46,372 nt of DNA. It comes from an uncultured Lachnospiraceae bacterium. Its GTDB lineage: Bacteria; Bacillota; Clostridia; Lachnospirales; Lachnospiraceae. Positions 33,546-43,637 of this stretch are shown here, one piece after another. Location: positions 1 through 46,372 of the forward strand of contig CANQUG010000027.1 of assembly GCA_947626985.1 (NCBI GenBank), written 5' to 3'. Position 1 is the first letter of the stretch; every line of letters begins with the position of its first letter. The position numbers were made by a program, and so were the translations under genes. The notes under the pieces are model-generated. The model was not told the DNA's origin and did not search any database. It saw only the letters and a list, made by a program, of their open reading frames with translations.

Positions 33546-35141
33546 TTACAAATTTCTGAATTTTTTAGAAATGGCCTCCGCCGCCTTTATGCCGTCCATG
33601 GCCGCGGAAGTGATGCCTCCCGCGTATCCGGCACCCTCCCCGCAGGGAAAGATCCCCGGTATACTGGAGTTCAGTTCTCTGTCCCGAAGGATGCGCACCG
33701 GCGAAGAGGTGCGGCTCTCCACCCCGCTTATCAGGGCGTCCCCCCGGTCAAAGCCGGGAAGGATCTTTCCGAAAGCGTACATGCCCTCCTCTATGGAATT
33801 CCCGATCTGGGAGGGCAAAATGGAACGCACATCACACAGAGCGTATTCCCCGCAGATGGAAGGACGGATATCGCCCGGAGCGGCGCTGGGCCTGCGGGCG
33901 GCAAAATCCCTGAACAGCTGGACGGGAACCCTTCCGGAAGCCGCCTTCCATGCGGCGCGCTCCAGATTTCTCTGAAACGCGATTCCTCCCAGAGGCCCCT
34001 CCTCCGGAAAATCCGAAGGACTCACGGTGACGATCAGAGCGCTGTTGGCATTTTCTCCGTCTCTGGCGTGGAAGCTCATTCCGTTCACAGCCAGCATTCC
34101 GGGCTCCGAGGAGGCATTTACCACATATCCGCCGGGACACATGCAGAAGGAATAGACGCTCCGGCCGTTTCTGCAGGTGTGGGTCACTTTGTAGGAGGCC
34201 GGTCCCAGAAGCCGGTTTTCTTCCTCCCCGTACTGATCCAGATTGATCATGGACTGGGGATGCTCCACCCGCACGCCCACGGCAAAGGCCTTCGGCTCCA
34301 TGGCCAGGCCTTTTTTCCACAGCATTTCGAAGGTGTCCCTGGCGCTGTGACCGATGGCAAGAACACAGACCTCGGCGGGGATGGTCTCCTCCCGGCCGTC
34401 TGATCTTACCACAACTCCGGTCAGAGCTCCCTTTTCCGTTTTCAGTCCGGTGAGAACGGTGCGGAAACGGAAATCGCCCCCCATGGAAATGATCTGGCAG
34501 CGGAGGTTTTTCACAATGCCCATGAGGGTGTCCGTTCCCAGATGGGGTTTCTGCTGATATAATATGGCAGGATCCGCGCCCGCCTCCACGAATCGCCGCA
34601 GGACCTGATGGTTTCTGCCGAAAGGGTCCTTCACCAGAGTGTTCAGCTTGCCGTCGGAAAAGGTGCCTGCGCCGCCCTCGCCGAACTGTACGTTGGAATC
34701 GGGATCCAGGACGCCGCTGCGCCAGAAGCGCTCCACCTGCTGCCTGCGCTTTTCGGCCTCGTCTCCCCGTTCCAGAACGATGGGACGGTAGCCTGCCCGG
34801 GCCAGATACCAAGCGCAGAACAGCCCCGCCGGGCCGCTTCCCACGATCACGGGCGGATGGGACAGGGGTGTCTCCCCCGGTCCCGGAAATACATAGGGAA
34901 CTTCCTTTACAGAGGCAACATTCTTCTGACGGACTCTGGAGAGGATTTTCTTTTCGTTGTCCGCGGTCACGTCCAGGGTGTAGATAAATTTTTTATCTTC
35001 TTTGTGCCGGGCGTCCAGGGATTGTTTCTTTATTATATAGGTGAAGGCGTGCTCCGGGCAGCGGAGGTTTGCCGCGATGCGGCGGCGGAGGTCGTCTTCC
35101 GTGTGGGTGATGGGAAGCTTCAGCTGGGTGATGCGGATCAT
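33546..35141 (-). CDS. FAD-dependent oxidoreductase, COG2509 type
   Basis: A 531-aa flavoprotein of uncharacterised function, typical of Firmicutes. The FAD-binding loop VGSGPAGLFCAWYL (about residues 99-112) and the family block FGEGGAGTFSDGKLNT are clear, with CVLAIGHSARDT and the C-terminal CGEGAGYAGGITSAA for cofactor binding. The N-terminal 90 residues form a small separate domain (ITQLKLPITHTEDDLRRRI). The start at 35141 has AAAGGAG upstream. Its end lies only 8 bp from the predicted -35 of the radC promoter. Confidence 0.88.
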   Translation of the reverse strand: MIRITQLKLPITHTEDDLRRRIAANLRCPEHAFTYIIKKQSLDARHKEDKKFIYTLDVTADNEKKILSRVRQKNVASVKEVPYVFPGPGETPLSHPPVIVGSGPAGLFCAWYLARAGYRPIVLERGDEAEKRRQQVERFWRSGVLDPDSNVQFGEGGAGTFSDGKLNTLVKDPFGRNHQVLRRFVEAGADPAILYQQKPHLGTDTLMGIVKNLRCQIISMGGDFRFRTVLTGLKTEKGALTGVVVRSDGREETIPAEVCVLAIGHSARDTFEMLWKKGLAMEPKAFAVGVRVEHPQSMINLDQYGEEENRLLGPASYKVTHTCRNGRSVYSFCMCPGGYVVNASSEPGMLAVNGMSFHARDGENANSALIVTVSPSDFPEEGPLGGIAFQRNLERAAWKAASGRVPVQLFRDFAARRPSAAPGDIRPSICGEYALCDVRSILPSQIGNSIEEGMYAFGKILPGFDRGDALISGVESRTSSPVRILRDRELNSSIPGIFPCGEGAGYAGGITSAAMDGIKAAEAISKKFRNL

Positions 35142-35167
35142 GGGAGGCTCCTTTTTTCAGTCTTTTT

Positions 35168-35197
35168 ATTTTACTGGTTTTGTATTTTATTTTGTAA
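35168..35197 (-). promoter_or_regulatory. Promoter for the COG2509 oxidoreductase gene
   Basis: Minus-strand TTACAA (35192-35197), an 18-bp spacer and TAAAAT (35168-35173), about 27 bases before the ATG. AT-rich, so a chance match is possible, but the placement is good. Confidence 0.55.
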
Positions 35198-35231
35198 TTT
35201 TCAGATTATGGGCAGGGCGGGAGAAGGTCGG

Positions 35232-35305
35232 ACGGACGCAGACGCTCCCAGGGGCAGGCTTTCTGACGTTCGGACGCTCCCAAGGGCAGACCCGACGTAC
35301 GGACG
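35232..35305. repeat. Degenerate short repeats flanking copy C
   Basis: Two diverged units (GACGCTCCCAGGGGCAGG..., then GGACGCTCCCAAGGGCAG...) lead into the element arm (GGACGCTGCCAGGGCCG). The first continues with GCTTTCTGACG, an imperfect copy of the element arm GCTTTCTGTCATG. The flanking repeats therefore look like decayed copies of the element's own end. Confidence 0.65.
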
Positions 35306-35483
35306 CTGCCAGGGCCGTGCTTTCTGTCATGCAGACGTCGCAACGCTCCGGCGAACTAACCGCCAACTCCGACTAAGGCGTTCAGGAAGAGCCTTCACGC
35401 CTAAGTCTGCGTAAGCGGTGGATTTCGTCTGCGCTAAAACCGCGACCAAAAAGTCTGCCTGACAGAAAGCACGGCCCTGGCAG
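35306..35483 (+). repeat. Structured repeat element, copy C
   Basis: Third copy of the element. Arms 35306-35336 and 35453-35483 pair over 31 positions with the single T-C mismatch at 35330/35459, the same place as in copies A and B. The second helix is GTCGC 35337-35341 with GCGAC 35442-35446. The outer arm carries further base-pair changes relative to copy A (for example ACT/AGT to GCC/GGC), all compensated. It lies between the two FAD oxidoreductase genes. No coding function is supported. Confidence 0.88.
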
Positions 35484-35593
35484 CTGTTTATCGGCTATTC
35501 CATTTTACGACGGCAGGAGTATCCTGCCAGAAGATGATTGTTTCCATATACAGCCATACGTGGTGCAATGCTGTCAGACGCGGCTTTTCTTAA

Positions 35594-36775
35594 TTATGGT
35601 TCCTGTATGGCCGCGTTTCTGCCGGCCGCCGCTCCGCTGGACCAGGCCCACTGGAGGTTGTAGCCGCCGCAGGTTCCGTCGATATCCAGGAGTTCTCCCG
35701 TGAAATAGAGTCCTTTATGAAGGCGGGACTCCATGGTGCGGGGATTTACCTCCTCAGTGCTGACGCCGCCGGAGCATACCTGGGCCTGGGCGAAGGACAT
35801 TCCTCCGGTAACGGTCAGGGGGAAGGCTTTCAGTGCCTGAAATAGGTCCTTCTGCGCGGAAAGAACTTTGCACAGCTTTCCGGGGAACAGGCCCTCCAAC
35901 AGTTCCCGGGTATTTTTATAGGGGGTTTGCCTTTGGCGGTTTCGGAGAAAGGCTTCCAGCTCCTCTGCCGGGATTTCCGGAAGGAAATCCGCCAGGAGCC
36001 GGACGCTCTTCTTTTCTTCCAGGGCACGTACGGCGTAGGTGCTGAGCTGGAATATGGGAATTCCGGATATTCCGTAGTTGGTCAGCTGGAGTTCCCCCCG
36101 CTGGGAAGAACGCTTTTTTCCTTCCACCAGGAGGGTCGCTTCCCCCTGGGCGCGCACGCCCGCCCAGCCCGAAAAGCCTTTCGGGCTGCATTTCAGGGCG
36201 GTGAGCGCCGGAAGGGGGCGGACGACGGCATGCCCTAAGGCTTCCGCCAGGGCATAGCCGCTGCCGTCCGCCCCGGATATGGCGGAAGCTTTTGAGCCGC
36301 AGGCGAGAATCACTGCGTCCCCTTCATACTGCCAGCCCTTTGTCCTTACCTGGAACACGCCTTTTCCATGCTCCACAGCCGTCACATGCTCTCTGGTTTT
36401 TATCTTCACCTTCCGGTAACGGGCTTCCATGGAAAGAGCCTGCGTCACACTGGAGGCCTCTCCGCTTCGGGGATACAGGTACCCGTCCCGCTCCACTGGA
36501 CTGATTCCCAGACGCTGGAAAAAGTCCACCGTGTCCTCCACGGAAAACCGGGAAAGGGCTTCCTGTACAAACTCCGGATGCGTCCCTCTGTAGGCATCCG
36601 GAACAACCTTCCGGTTGGAGAAATTGCACCGGCCGTTTCCGGTGGCATTCAGCTTCTGCCCGAGCCGTTCATTGTGCTCCAGAAGAGTCACTGCCGCGCC
36701 CTCTCCCGCTGCCGTGACAGCGGCCATCAGTCCGGAAGCCCCGCCGCCCACTACGATTACACGCTTTTTGTCCAT
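35594..36775 (-). CDS. HI0933-family flavoprotein (COG2081)
   Basis: A 393-aa FAD-binding protein. The N-terminus KKRVIVVGGGASGLMAA is the dinucleotide-binding fold, followed by the diagnostic TGNGRCNFSN. The C-terminal segment FTGELLDIDGTCGGYNLQWA closes the FAD site. The biological substrate of the family is unknown. The frame is open to 36895; the ATG at 36775 gives the normal N-terminus, although its ribosome site (AAAGAG) is weak. It follows the PLP enzyme gene on the same strand by about 165 bp. Confidence 0.9.
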   Translation of the reverse strand: MDKKRVIVVGGGASGLMAAVTAAGEGAAVTLLEHNERLGQKLNATGNGRCNFSNRKVVPDAYRGTHPEFVQEALSRFSVEDTVDFFQRLGISPVERDGYLYPRSGEASSVTQALSMEARYRKVKIKTREHVTAVEHGKGVFQVRTKGWQYEGDAVILACGSKASAISGADGSGYALAEALGHAVVRPLPALTALKCSPKGFSGWAGVRAQGEATLLVEGKKRSSQRGELQLTNYGISGIPIFQLSTYAVRALEEKKSVRLLADFLPEIPAEELEAFLRNRQRQTPYKNTRELLEGLFPGKLCKVLSAQKDLFQALKAFPLTVTGGMSFAQAQVCSGGVSTEEVNPRTMESRLHKGLYFTGELLDIDGTCGGYNLQWAWSSGAAAGRNAAIQEP

Positions 36776-36940
36776 AATTTGCTCTTTCTGACCAAACATA
36801 CCAGTTTTCAGAGACTGTACCGGTCCCGCCGGACGCATCAGTCTCACCAAATCCGGTAAATCTTTATTCTGAATCCATATTTTCCATTGATGCACAGATT
36901 GCTCCGCGCTTTGCGCTCCTGCAATCCTGACATCATATGT

Positions 36941-38215
36941 TTACAGCTTTACAAGTCCCTGTTCCAGCAGTTTCTGCAGTGACATGAGAATTCCAAGCTT
37001 CGCGTGCTCCCAGGTCAGTCCGCCCTGGAAGTACACGGCATAGGGCGGTTTCATGGGGCCGTCCGCGGAAAGCTCGATGGAGGAGCCCTGTACAAAAGCT
37101 CCCGCAGCCATGATTACCTGACTGTCATACCCCGGCATATCCCAGGGCTCCGGAACCACAAAGCTGTCCACCGGCGCAGCCGCCTGGATTCCCTGGCAGA
37201 AAGCGCACACGCCCTCCGGCGTTCCCAGAGTCACCGCCTGAATAATATCATGACGGGATTCCGTGGAATTGGGAACCACGGGAAATCCCAGCTTTTCATA
37301 AACATTTGCCGCAAATACCGCGCCCTTGAGAGCTCCCTTCGTTACCATGGGGGCCAGGAAAAAGCCCTGATAAAATGCCTGATTGACACCCAGGGAAGCG
37401 CCCACCTCCATTCCCAGACCCGGACAGGTCATCCGGCAGGATGCGTTCTCCACACATTCTTTTGTCCCGGCAATATATCCGCCGATGGGCGCCAGGCCGC
37501 CTCCGGGATTTTTAATGAGAGAGCCGACCATCATATCCGCCCCCAGATCGCTGGGCTCCATGGTCTCCACAAACTCTCCGTAGCAGTTATCCACCATGCA
37601 GATCACATCCGGTTTGATCTTTTTTACAAACGCGATCAGTTCTCCGATCTGCTTCACGGAAAAGGAAGGACGGGTCTGATAGCCCTTGGAGCGCTGGATC
37701 GTCACCATCTTCGTCTTCTCGTGAATGGCTTTTTCAATATTTTCGTAGTCAAAGGCGCCGTCCGGGAGAAGCTCCACCTGACGGTAGGCGACGCCGTATT
37801 CTGCCAGAGAGCCTCTGGACGGACGGATACCGATAACCTCCTCCAGCGTGTCGTAAGGCTTCCCGACGGGAGACAGCAGTTCATCCCCGGGCCTCAGATT
37901 TCCGAAGAGCGCGATGGCCAGAGCGTGAGTCCCGCAGGCAATCTGGGGACGCACCAGGCAGGCCTCCGTGTGGAAGGTATCGCTGTAGACCTTCTCCAGA
38001 GTGTCCCGGCCATAATCGTTATAACCATACCCGGAGGACGACTGAAAGCACTCCGCGCTCACTCTGTTTTTCTGCATGGCCAGAAGAACTTTCATCTGAT
38101 TATACTCCGCCCTGCGGTCAAACTCCCGGAAACGCTCCTCCAGGGACGCCTCGATTTCATGTCCATACCGGTAAACCTCAGAAGAAATCCCCAACTGTCT
38201 GTATAAGTCCTGCAT
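36941..38215 (-). CDS. Methionine gamma-lyase family PLP enzyme (PF06838-like)
   Basis: A 424-aa fold-type I PLP enzyme, often called an aluminium resistance protein in older annotation. The Schiff-base lysine is K235 in GSLIKNPGGG, with the PLP-binding aspartate in CMVDNCYGEF (D209). The conserved RPQIACGTHALAIALFGNLRPGD region forms the phosphate site. Members are related to cystathionine lyases, but the real substrate is not settled. It is typically found beside mutSL/miaA in Firmicutes, as here, where it is divergent from mutS. Confidence 0.9.
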   Translation of the reverse strand: MQDLYRQLGISSEVYRYGHEIEASLEERFREFDRRAEYNQMKVLLAMQKNRVSAECFQSSSGYGYNDYGRDTLEKVYSDTFHTEACLVRPQIACGTHALAIALFGNLRPGDELLSPVGKPYDTLEEVIGIRPSRGSLAEYGVAYRQVELLPDGAFDYENIEKAIHEKTKMVTIQRSKGYQTRPSFSVKQIGELIAFVKKIKPDVICMVDNCYGEFVETMEPSDLGADMMVGSLIKNPGGGLAPIGGYIAGTKECVENASCRMTCPGLGMEVGASLGVNQAFYQGFFLAPMVTKGALKGAVFAANVYEKLGFPVVPNSTESRHDIIQAVTLGTPEGVCAFCQGIQAAAPVDSFVVPEPWDMPGYDSQVIMAAGAFVQGSSIELSADGPMKPPYAVYFQGGLTWEHAKLGILMSLQKLLEQGLVKL

Positions 38216-38292
38216 ATCTCTATCCTTTCATTAAGATTGTCCTGTATTCGAATGCCGCAATATCGTATTCCGCCGCAAAATCAGTAAGACTA

Positions 38293-38321
38293 ATCATAGC
38301 ATCCTTTGATTTTGTTTTCAA
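38293..38321 (-). promoter_or_regulatory. Promoter for the PLP enzyme gene
   Basis: Minus-strand TTGAAA (38316-38321), a 17-bp spacer and TATGAT (38293-38298). The leader of about 70 bases shows no riboswitch motif that I recognise. Confidence 0.75.
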
Positions 38322-38365
38322 TATTTTGTTTGACGGATTCCGCCGCCTGACTTTTTATTTTGGCA

Positions 38366-38394
38366 TTGCGGATCACAGGAGAATCTGATATAAT
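38366..38394 (+). promoter_or_regulatory. Promoter for mutS-mutL-miaA
   Basis: TTGCGG at 38366-38371, a 17-bp spacer and a perfect TATAAT at 38389-38394. It implies an untranslated leader of about 320 bases before mutS, long for a simple operon. I see no known riboswitch in that leader. Confidence 0.7.
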
Positions 38395-38721
38395 CGTAGA
38401 AGAACATATGTTCTATCAAAGCAGGCGATTTCTGTTTTTTGAATTACTGTGTCGGAAATTAAAAATTCCTGGTTTTTCTTGAAAAGAATATTTAAAAATG
38501 CTAAAATAAAAAACCGAAATATGCCTCTTCCCGATAAAAGGGAATGCTTTGTGGGAAAACCTGAAAGAAAAGAACCGGGGCATCCCGGAAGAACTGGAAA
38601 GATACAGAAGAACCGCGGAAAATCATGGTGTTTAGCCAGGCCGGAGAAACAGTGCCAAAACCGTGTCAAAAACTGTATGCCGATCACAAAAAGCCGCATA
38701 GATAAAGGAGTTGTACAGATT

Positions 38722-41355
38722 ATGGCGCTCTCGCCGATGATGCAGGAATATTTAAAAACCAAAGAAGCGTATAAGGATTGTATCCTTTTTTACCGTCTGG
38801 GCGATTTTTATGAAATGTTTTTTGACGATGCTCTGACGGTAACGAAGGAACTGGAAATCACTTTAACAGGTAAGGACTGCGGTCTGGAGGAAAGGGCTCC
38901 CATGTGCGGAGTCCCTTATCATGCTGCGGAGTCTTACATCAAGCGTCTGATCGATAAGGGCTATAAGGTAGCCATCTGCGAGCAGGTGGAGGATCCGAAG
39001 CTGGCGAAGGGCCTGGTGAAGAGAGAGGTCATCCGCGTAGTGACTCCCGGCACGACTCTGGACGCTGCGGCTCTGGACGAATCGAAGAATAATTATCTCA
39101 TGGCCATCGTCTCGCTGGGAGAACATTTCGGATGCGCCATAGCAGATATCACCACCGGGGACTGCTTTCTCACTGAGGTGGATACCCCTCCCAAGCTGAT
39201 GGATGAGATCAATAAATTCACCCCGGCGGAGATTATCTGCAACGACGCATTTCTGCTCAGCGGAGTGCCGGCGGAGGATCTGAAGGACCGGCTCCGCATC
39301 TGCATCAACACACTGGATTCCTGGTATTTTGATGATGAACTCTGCCGCAGAACTCTGTGTGAACATTTCCGGGTCAGCTCTCTGGACGGTCTGGGAATCG
39401 GGGATTATGAAAGCGGAATCATTGCCGCGGGAGCTCTGTTTTTGTATCTGCGGGAAACTCAGAAAACTGCGCTGAGCCACATGGCGACTATTCATCCCTA
39501 TGCGGCGGAGAAATATATGCTGATTGACAGCTCCAGCAGAAGAAATCTGGAACTGGTGGAAACCCTGAGGGAGAAGCAGAAAAGGGGATCCCTTCTGTGG
39601 GTTCTGGATAAAACGAAAACAGCCATGGGGGCCCGCACTCTGCGTTCTTTCGTGGAGCAGCCGCTGATCGACGCAGAGGAAATCAACCGGCGCCTGGAAG
39701 CCCTGGAGGAGCTGAACGAACAGCCTATGCTCCGGGATGAAATCCGCGAATACCTGAATCCCATTTATGACATGGAACGGCTGATCAGCCGTATCAGCTA
39801 TCAGTCGGCGAACCCCAGAGATCTGGTAGCCTTCGCCTCCTCACTGGCCATGCTGCCCTTCATCAAGCAGATTCTGGGAGAATTTCATTCCCCCATTCTG
39901 ATGCAGATCAATGAGGATATGGACAGCCTTACAGATGTGGCGGAGCTGATCGGAAAAGCCATCTGTGACGATCCGCCTCTGGCCCAGAAGGACGGAGGAA
40001 TCATCCGCGAGGGCTTCAATGAGGACGTGGACAAGTTCCGCCGTTCCCGCACAGACGGAAAGAAATGGCTGGCGGAGCTGGAGGCCAGAGAGCGGGAAAA
40101 AACGGGAATCAAGTCATTAAAAATCAAGTTTAACCGGGTGTTCGGATACTCGCTGGAGATCACCAATACCTTCCGGAATCAGGTCCCGGAAAACTATGTA
40201 CGGAAGCAGACGCTGGCAAATGCCGAGCGGTATATCACGCAGGAATTAAAGGAACTGGAGGATCTGATCCTTGGTGCGGAGGACAGGCTCTACGCGCTGG
40301 AATATGAACTTTTCTGCAATGTCCGGGACACGGTAGGCGCCGAGGTGGTGCGTATCCAGAAAACGGCAAAGGCCGTGGCTGCACTGGACGTGTTTGCCTC
40401 CCTTGCACTTGTAGCGCAGAGAAATCATTACGTCCGTCCAAAGATCAACGAGAATGGCATTCTGGATATCAAAAACGGCCGTCATCCGGTGGTGGAGCAG
40501 ATGATCGAAAACGATATGTTCATCGCTAATGACACTTATCTGGATAATCATAAAAAGAGAGTTTCCATTATAACCGGACCCAATATGGCAGGAAAATCCA
40601 CCTATATGCGCCAGAGTGCTCTGATCGTCCTGATGGCCCAGATCGGCAGTTTTGTTCCCGCCGAAAAGGCAAACATCGGGATTGTAGACAGGATTTTTAC
40701 CAGAGTAGGAGCCTCCGACGATCTGGCCAGCGGACAGAGTACCTTTATGGTGGAGATGACGGAGGTGGCCAACATCCTGAGAAACGCCACGTCGAAAAGT
40801 CTCCTGATTCTGGATGAAATCGGAAGGGGAACCAGTACTTTTGACGGGCTTTCCATCGCCTGGGCAGTAATCGAGCATATCAGCAGCGTGAAGCTCTGCG
40901 GGGCCAAAACTCTTTTCGCCACTCATTATCATGAACTGACGGAGCTGGAGGGAAAGATCGCCGGCGTGAACAATTATTGTATCGCCGTGAAGGAAAAAGG
41001 GGACGATATCGTATTCCTCCGGAAGATTGTCAAAGGGGGAGCTGACAAGAGCTACGGCATTCAGGTGGCCAAGCTCGCGGGAGTTCCGGAATCGGTAATC
41101 AACCGGGCCAAAGAGCTTGTGGAGGAGCTGAGCGACGCGGATATCACCGCCGCTGTGAAGGATCTGACTGCAGTTAAAAAGAAGCAGAAAGTAAAATATG
41201 ATCAGGTGGATCTGGCACAGATCTCTCTGTTTGATACGGTGAAGGACGATGATATTATCGGAGAGATCAGGAATCTGGATCTGTCCAATCTGACGCCTGT
41301 GGAATGTATGAATATTCTGTATAATATCCAGAATAAAATTAAAAACCGCTGGTGA
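38722..41355 (+). CDS. mutS: DNA mismatch repair protein MutS
   Basis: An 877-aa mismatch-recognition ATPase. The Phe-x-Glu mismatch wedge is F29-Y-E31 in GDFYEMFF. The ATPase domain has Walker A GPNMAGKST (619-627), Walker B LLILDEIGRGTSTFDG and the ATHYHEL switch. The ATG at 38722 gives the canonical MutS N-terminus (ALSPMMQEYL) with an AGGAG site 11 bases upstream, slightly far. The frame stays open a further 273 bases upstream to a GTG at 38449, encoding basic, low-complexity sequence that I regard as untranslated leader. mutL follows after 104 bp. Confidence 0.96.
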   Translation: MALSPMMQEYLKTKEAYKDCILFYRLGDFYEMFFDDALTVTKELEITLTGKDCGLEERAPMCGVPYHAAESYIKRLIDKGYKVAICEQVEDPKLAKGLVKREVIRVVTPGTTLDAAALDESKNNYLMAIVSLGEHFGCAIADITTGDCFLTEVDTPPKLMDEINKFTPAEIICNDAFLLSGVPAEDLKDRLRICINTLDSWYFDDELCRRTLCEHFRVSSLDGLGIGDYESGIIAAGALFLYLRETQKTALSHMATIHPYAAEKYMLIDSSSRRNLELVETLREKQKRGSLLWVLDKTKTAMGARTLRSFVEQPLIDAEEINRRLEALEELNEQPMLRDEIREYLNPIYDMERLISRISYQSANPRDLVAFASSLAMLPFIKQILGEFHSPILMQINEDMDSLTDVAELIGKAICDDPPLAQKDGGIIREGFNEDVDKFRRSRTDGKKWLAELEAREREKTGIKSLKIKFNRVFGYSLEITNTFRNQVPENYVRKQTLANAERYITQELKELEDLILGAEDRLYALEYELFCNVRDTVGAEVVRIQKTAKAVAALDVFASLALVAQRNHYVRPKINENGILDIKNGRHPVVEQMIENDMFIANDTYLDNHKKRVSIITGPNMAGKSTYMRQSALIVLMAQIGSFVPAEKANIGIVDRIFTRVGASDDLASGQSTFMVEMTEVANILRNATSKSLLILDEIGRGTSTFDGLSIAWAVIEHISSVKLCGAKTLFATHYHELTELEGKIAGVNNYCIAVKEKGDDIVFLRKIVKGGADKSYGIQVAKLAGVPESVINRAKELVEELSDADITAAVKDLTAVKKKQKVKYDQVDLAQISLFDTVKDDDIIGEIRNLDLSNLTPVECMNILYNIQNKIKNRW

Positions 41356-41459
41356 TAAGGATCATATATTTTGTCCGGAAACCAGCAGGATGACTTCGGA
41401 GTGAACGCGAGGGATATGAGAGCAAATGAGAAGTTTTTGGGGATTAAGGAGGCTCTGAT

Positions 41460-43601
41460 TTGAGAAAAATCGCAGTTCTGGATCAGCATACCATAGATAA
41501 GATTGCGGCGGGGGAAGTGGTAGAACGCCCCGCTTCCGTGGTGAAGGAACTGGTGGAAAACTCCATCGACGCCGGCGCAACAGCGGTGACTGTGGAAATT
41601 TCAGACGGTGGAAAAAAGCTGATTCGCATCACGGACAACGGCGGCGGAATGGATTATGATCAGATTCCGCTGGCCTTTTTGCGTCATGCCACCAGTAAAA
41701 TACAGAAAATTGAGGATCTGGAACAAATTGCCTCTCTGGGATTCCGAGGGGAAGCCCTTTCCAGTATTGCGGCAGTTTCTCAGGTAGAGCTTATTACGAA
41801 AACACCTTCGGCTGTCAGCGGCGCAAGATACGTGATCGAAGGCGGCTGCGAGATGACGCTGGAGGAACTGGGAGCGCCGGACGGAACCACGTTTCTGGTG
41901 AGAAATCTGTTTTATAATACTCCTGCCAGAAGCAAATTTCTGAAATCGGATATGACGGAGGGAAACTATATCAGTGAGCTTATGGAGCATCTGGCACTCT
42001 CTCACCCGGAGGTCTCATTTAAATATATTCAGAATAAGCAGGTGAAGCTTCATACCACCGGAAATGACAGTATGAAGGACGTGATTTATCATATTTACGG
42101 CAGAGATATCGCGAAATCTCTTCTGGATGTCTCCTTCGAAAACGAATTTATGAAAATCAGCGGGTTCGCAGGTAAACCGGAGATTTCCAGAGGAAACCGC
42201 AGCTTTGAAAATTACTATGTCAACGGGCGGTACGTAAAGAATACGATCATCACAAAGGCGATTGAGGATGCCTATAAAGGGTTCCTCATGCAGCATAAAT
42301 TTCCCTTTGTGTCCATGCAGATTCAGATGGATGGGAATGATCTGGACGTGAATGTTCATCCGGCCAAGAGGGAGGTCCGCTTTGCCCGGGGGCCGGAGGT
42401 CTACGACGCAATTTTTGATACAGTTCGCAGGGCTCTGACAGGACGGGAAATGATCCCTGAGGTGACTGTAGGAAGGGAGCAGATTCCGGAGAAACGGGAG
42501 CCGGCGAAACGCGGGGACATTCCGGAGCCCTTCGAGGTGAAACGCCGTCAGGATATGGCGGAGAGGAAAACGCTTCCTGCTCCGTCGAAATACGCTGTGC
42601 CTGCAGATACTCTGAGTCGGGAAATCCGTGAGGAATCTGTGAGGCTTCCGGAGAATACAGCCAGAGTTTTGTCCGATGAGGAAGAAAGCTGGTTCCGGGG
42701 AAAACTGGCGGATCAGGCAGGAACGTCGAGCGGGAATGCAGAACCGGCGGATCAGGCCGAAATATTGGATGAAAGCACAAAGCCGGTGAATCAGACCGGA
42801 TTTTCCAGTGAACCTACAGACGACTTGCCGGATCAGAAAGCAGGAACGGCCGAAACTGAAATAAAATCAGATACTTGTTTGAAGGAACAGAATGCTCTGC
42901 AGCAGAGAGACAACGGGATTCCCCGGCAGGAAAACGACCGGAGCGGGGACACAGCAGGAACAAATGATCCGCCGCCCGTACAGATGGAACTGTTTGAAGA
43001 AAAGCTTCTGGCGCCGGAATCCAGGGTTCGTCATCAGCTGATCGGACAGATTTTCGATACGTACTGGCTGGTTCAGTTCGGAGATACTTTTTATATCATT
43101 GATCAGCATGCCGCTCATGAAAAAGTGTATTATGAAAGACTGGTAAAGCAGTTTCGGGATCAGACGATCATGTCCCAGTACGTCAGTCCTCCGCTGATCG
43201 TAACTCTGAATATTCAGGAGGAGGAACTTCTGGCCTCCAACCGGAAATATTTTCAGGAATTCGGATTTGAAATTGAGCATTTCGGAGGAAAGGAGTACTG
43301 TATCAGTGCCGTGCCTTCCATGCTTTACGGCTGGACGGAGACGGAATTGTTCCTTGAAATGCTGGATCAGCTGAATACAGAGGGAAACAGGGATCCTCTG
43401 GAGATCTTTGCCTCCCGTCTGGCCACTATGGCATGCAAAGCGGCGGTAAAGGGCAATCACCGGATGTCGCCGCAGGAGGCGGACAGTCTGATCGATGAGC
43501 TCCTGACGCTGGAAAATCCCTATCATTGTCCCCATGGACGCCCCACCATCATCTCCATGACCCGGGCTGAGCTGGAGAAGAAGTTTAAGCGAATTGTGTG
43601 A
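41460..43601 (+). CDS. mutL: DNA mismatch repair protein MutL (endonuclease type)
   Basis: A 713-aa protein. The GHKL ATPase domain has ELVENSIDAGA (E33, N34), ITDNGGGMD and GFRGEALSSIAAVS. The C-terminal domain has the nuclease metal motif DQHAAHEKVYYE (from D548) and CPHGRPT (690-696), so this MutL should nick DNA, as expected where MutH is absent. A linker of about 170 residues (roughly 330-510) is low complexity with repeated DQA/NQT-like segments. The start codon is TTG at 41460 with a strong AAGGAGG 7 bases upstream. Confidence 0.96.
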   Translation: MRKIAVLDQHTIDKIAAGEVVERPASVVKELVENSIDAGATAVTVEISDGGKKLIRITDNGGGMDYDQIPLAFLRHATSKIQKIEDLEQIASLGFRGEALSSIAAVSQVELITKTPSAVSGARYVIEGGCEMTLEELGAPDGTTFLVRNLFYNTPARSKFLKSDMTEGNYISELMEHLALSHPEVSFKYIQNKQVKLHTTGNDSMKDVIYHIYGRDIAKSLLDVSFENEFMKISGFAGKPEISRGNRSFENYYVNGRYVKNTIITKAIEDAYKGFLMQHKFPFVSMQIQMDGNDLDVNVHPAKREVRFARGPEVYDAIFDTVRRALTGREMIPEVTVGREQIPEKREPAKRGDIPEPFEVKRRQDMAERKTLPAPSKYAVPADTLSREIREESVRLPENTARVLSDEEESWFRGKLADQAGTSSGNAEPADQAEILDESTKPVNQTGFSSEPTDDLPDQKAGTAETEIKSDTCLKEQNALQQRDNGIPRQENDRSGDTAGTNDPPPVQMELFEEKLLAPESRVRHQLIGQIFDTYWLVQFGDTFYIIDQHAAHEKVYYERLVKQFRDQTIMSQYVSPPLIVTLNIQEEELLASNRKYFQEFGFEIEHFGGKEYCISAVPSMLYGWTETELFLEMLDQLNTEGNRDPLEIFASRLATMACKAAVKGNHRMSPQEADSLIDELLTLENPYHCPHGRPTIISMTRAELEKKFKRIV

Positions 43602-43637
43602 TTCTGACAAAGTTATCTGTGTATGCTGGGAGGATTT

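Noticed and set aside
38216..38292. Riboswitch or T-box in the leader of the PLP enzyme gene
   Set aside because: The leader is only about 70 bases and shows no conserved motif.
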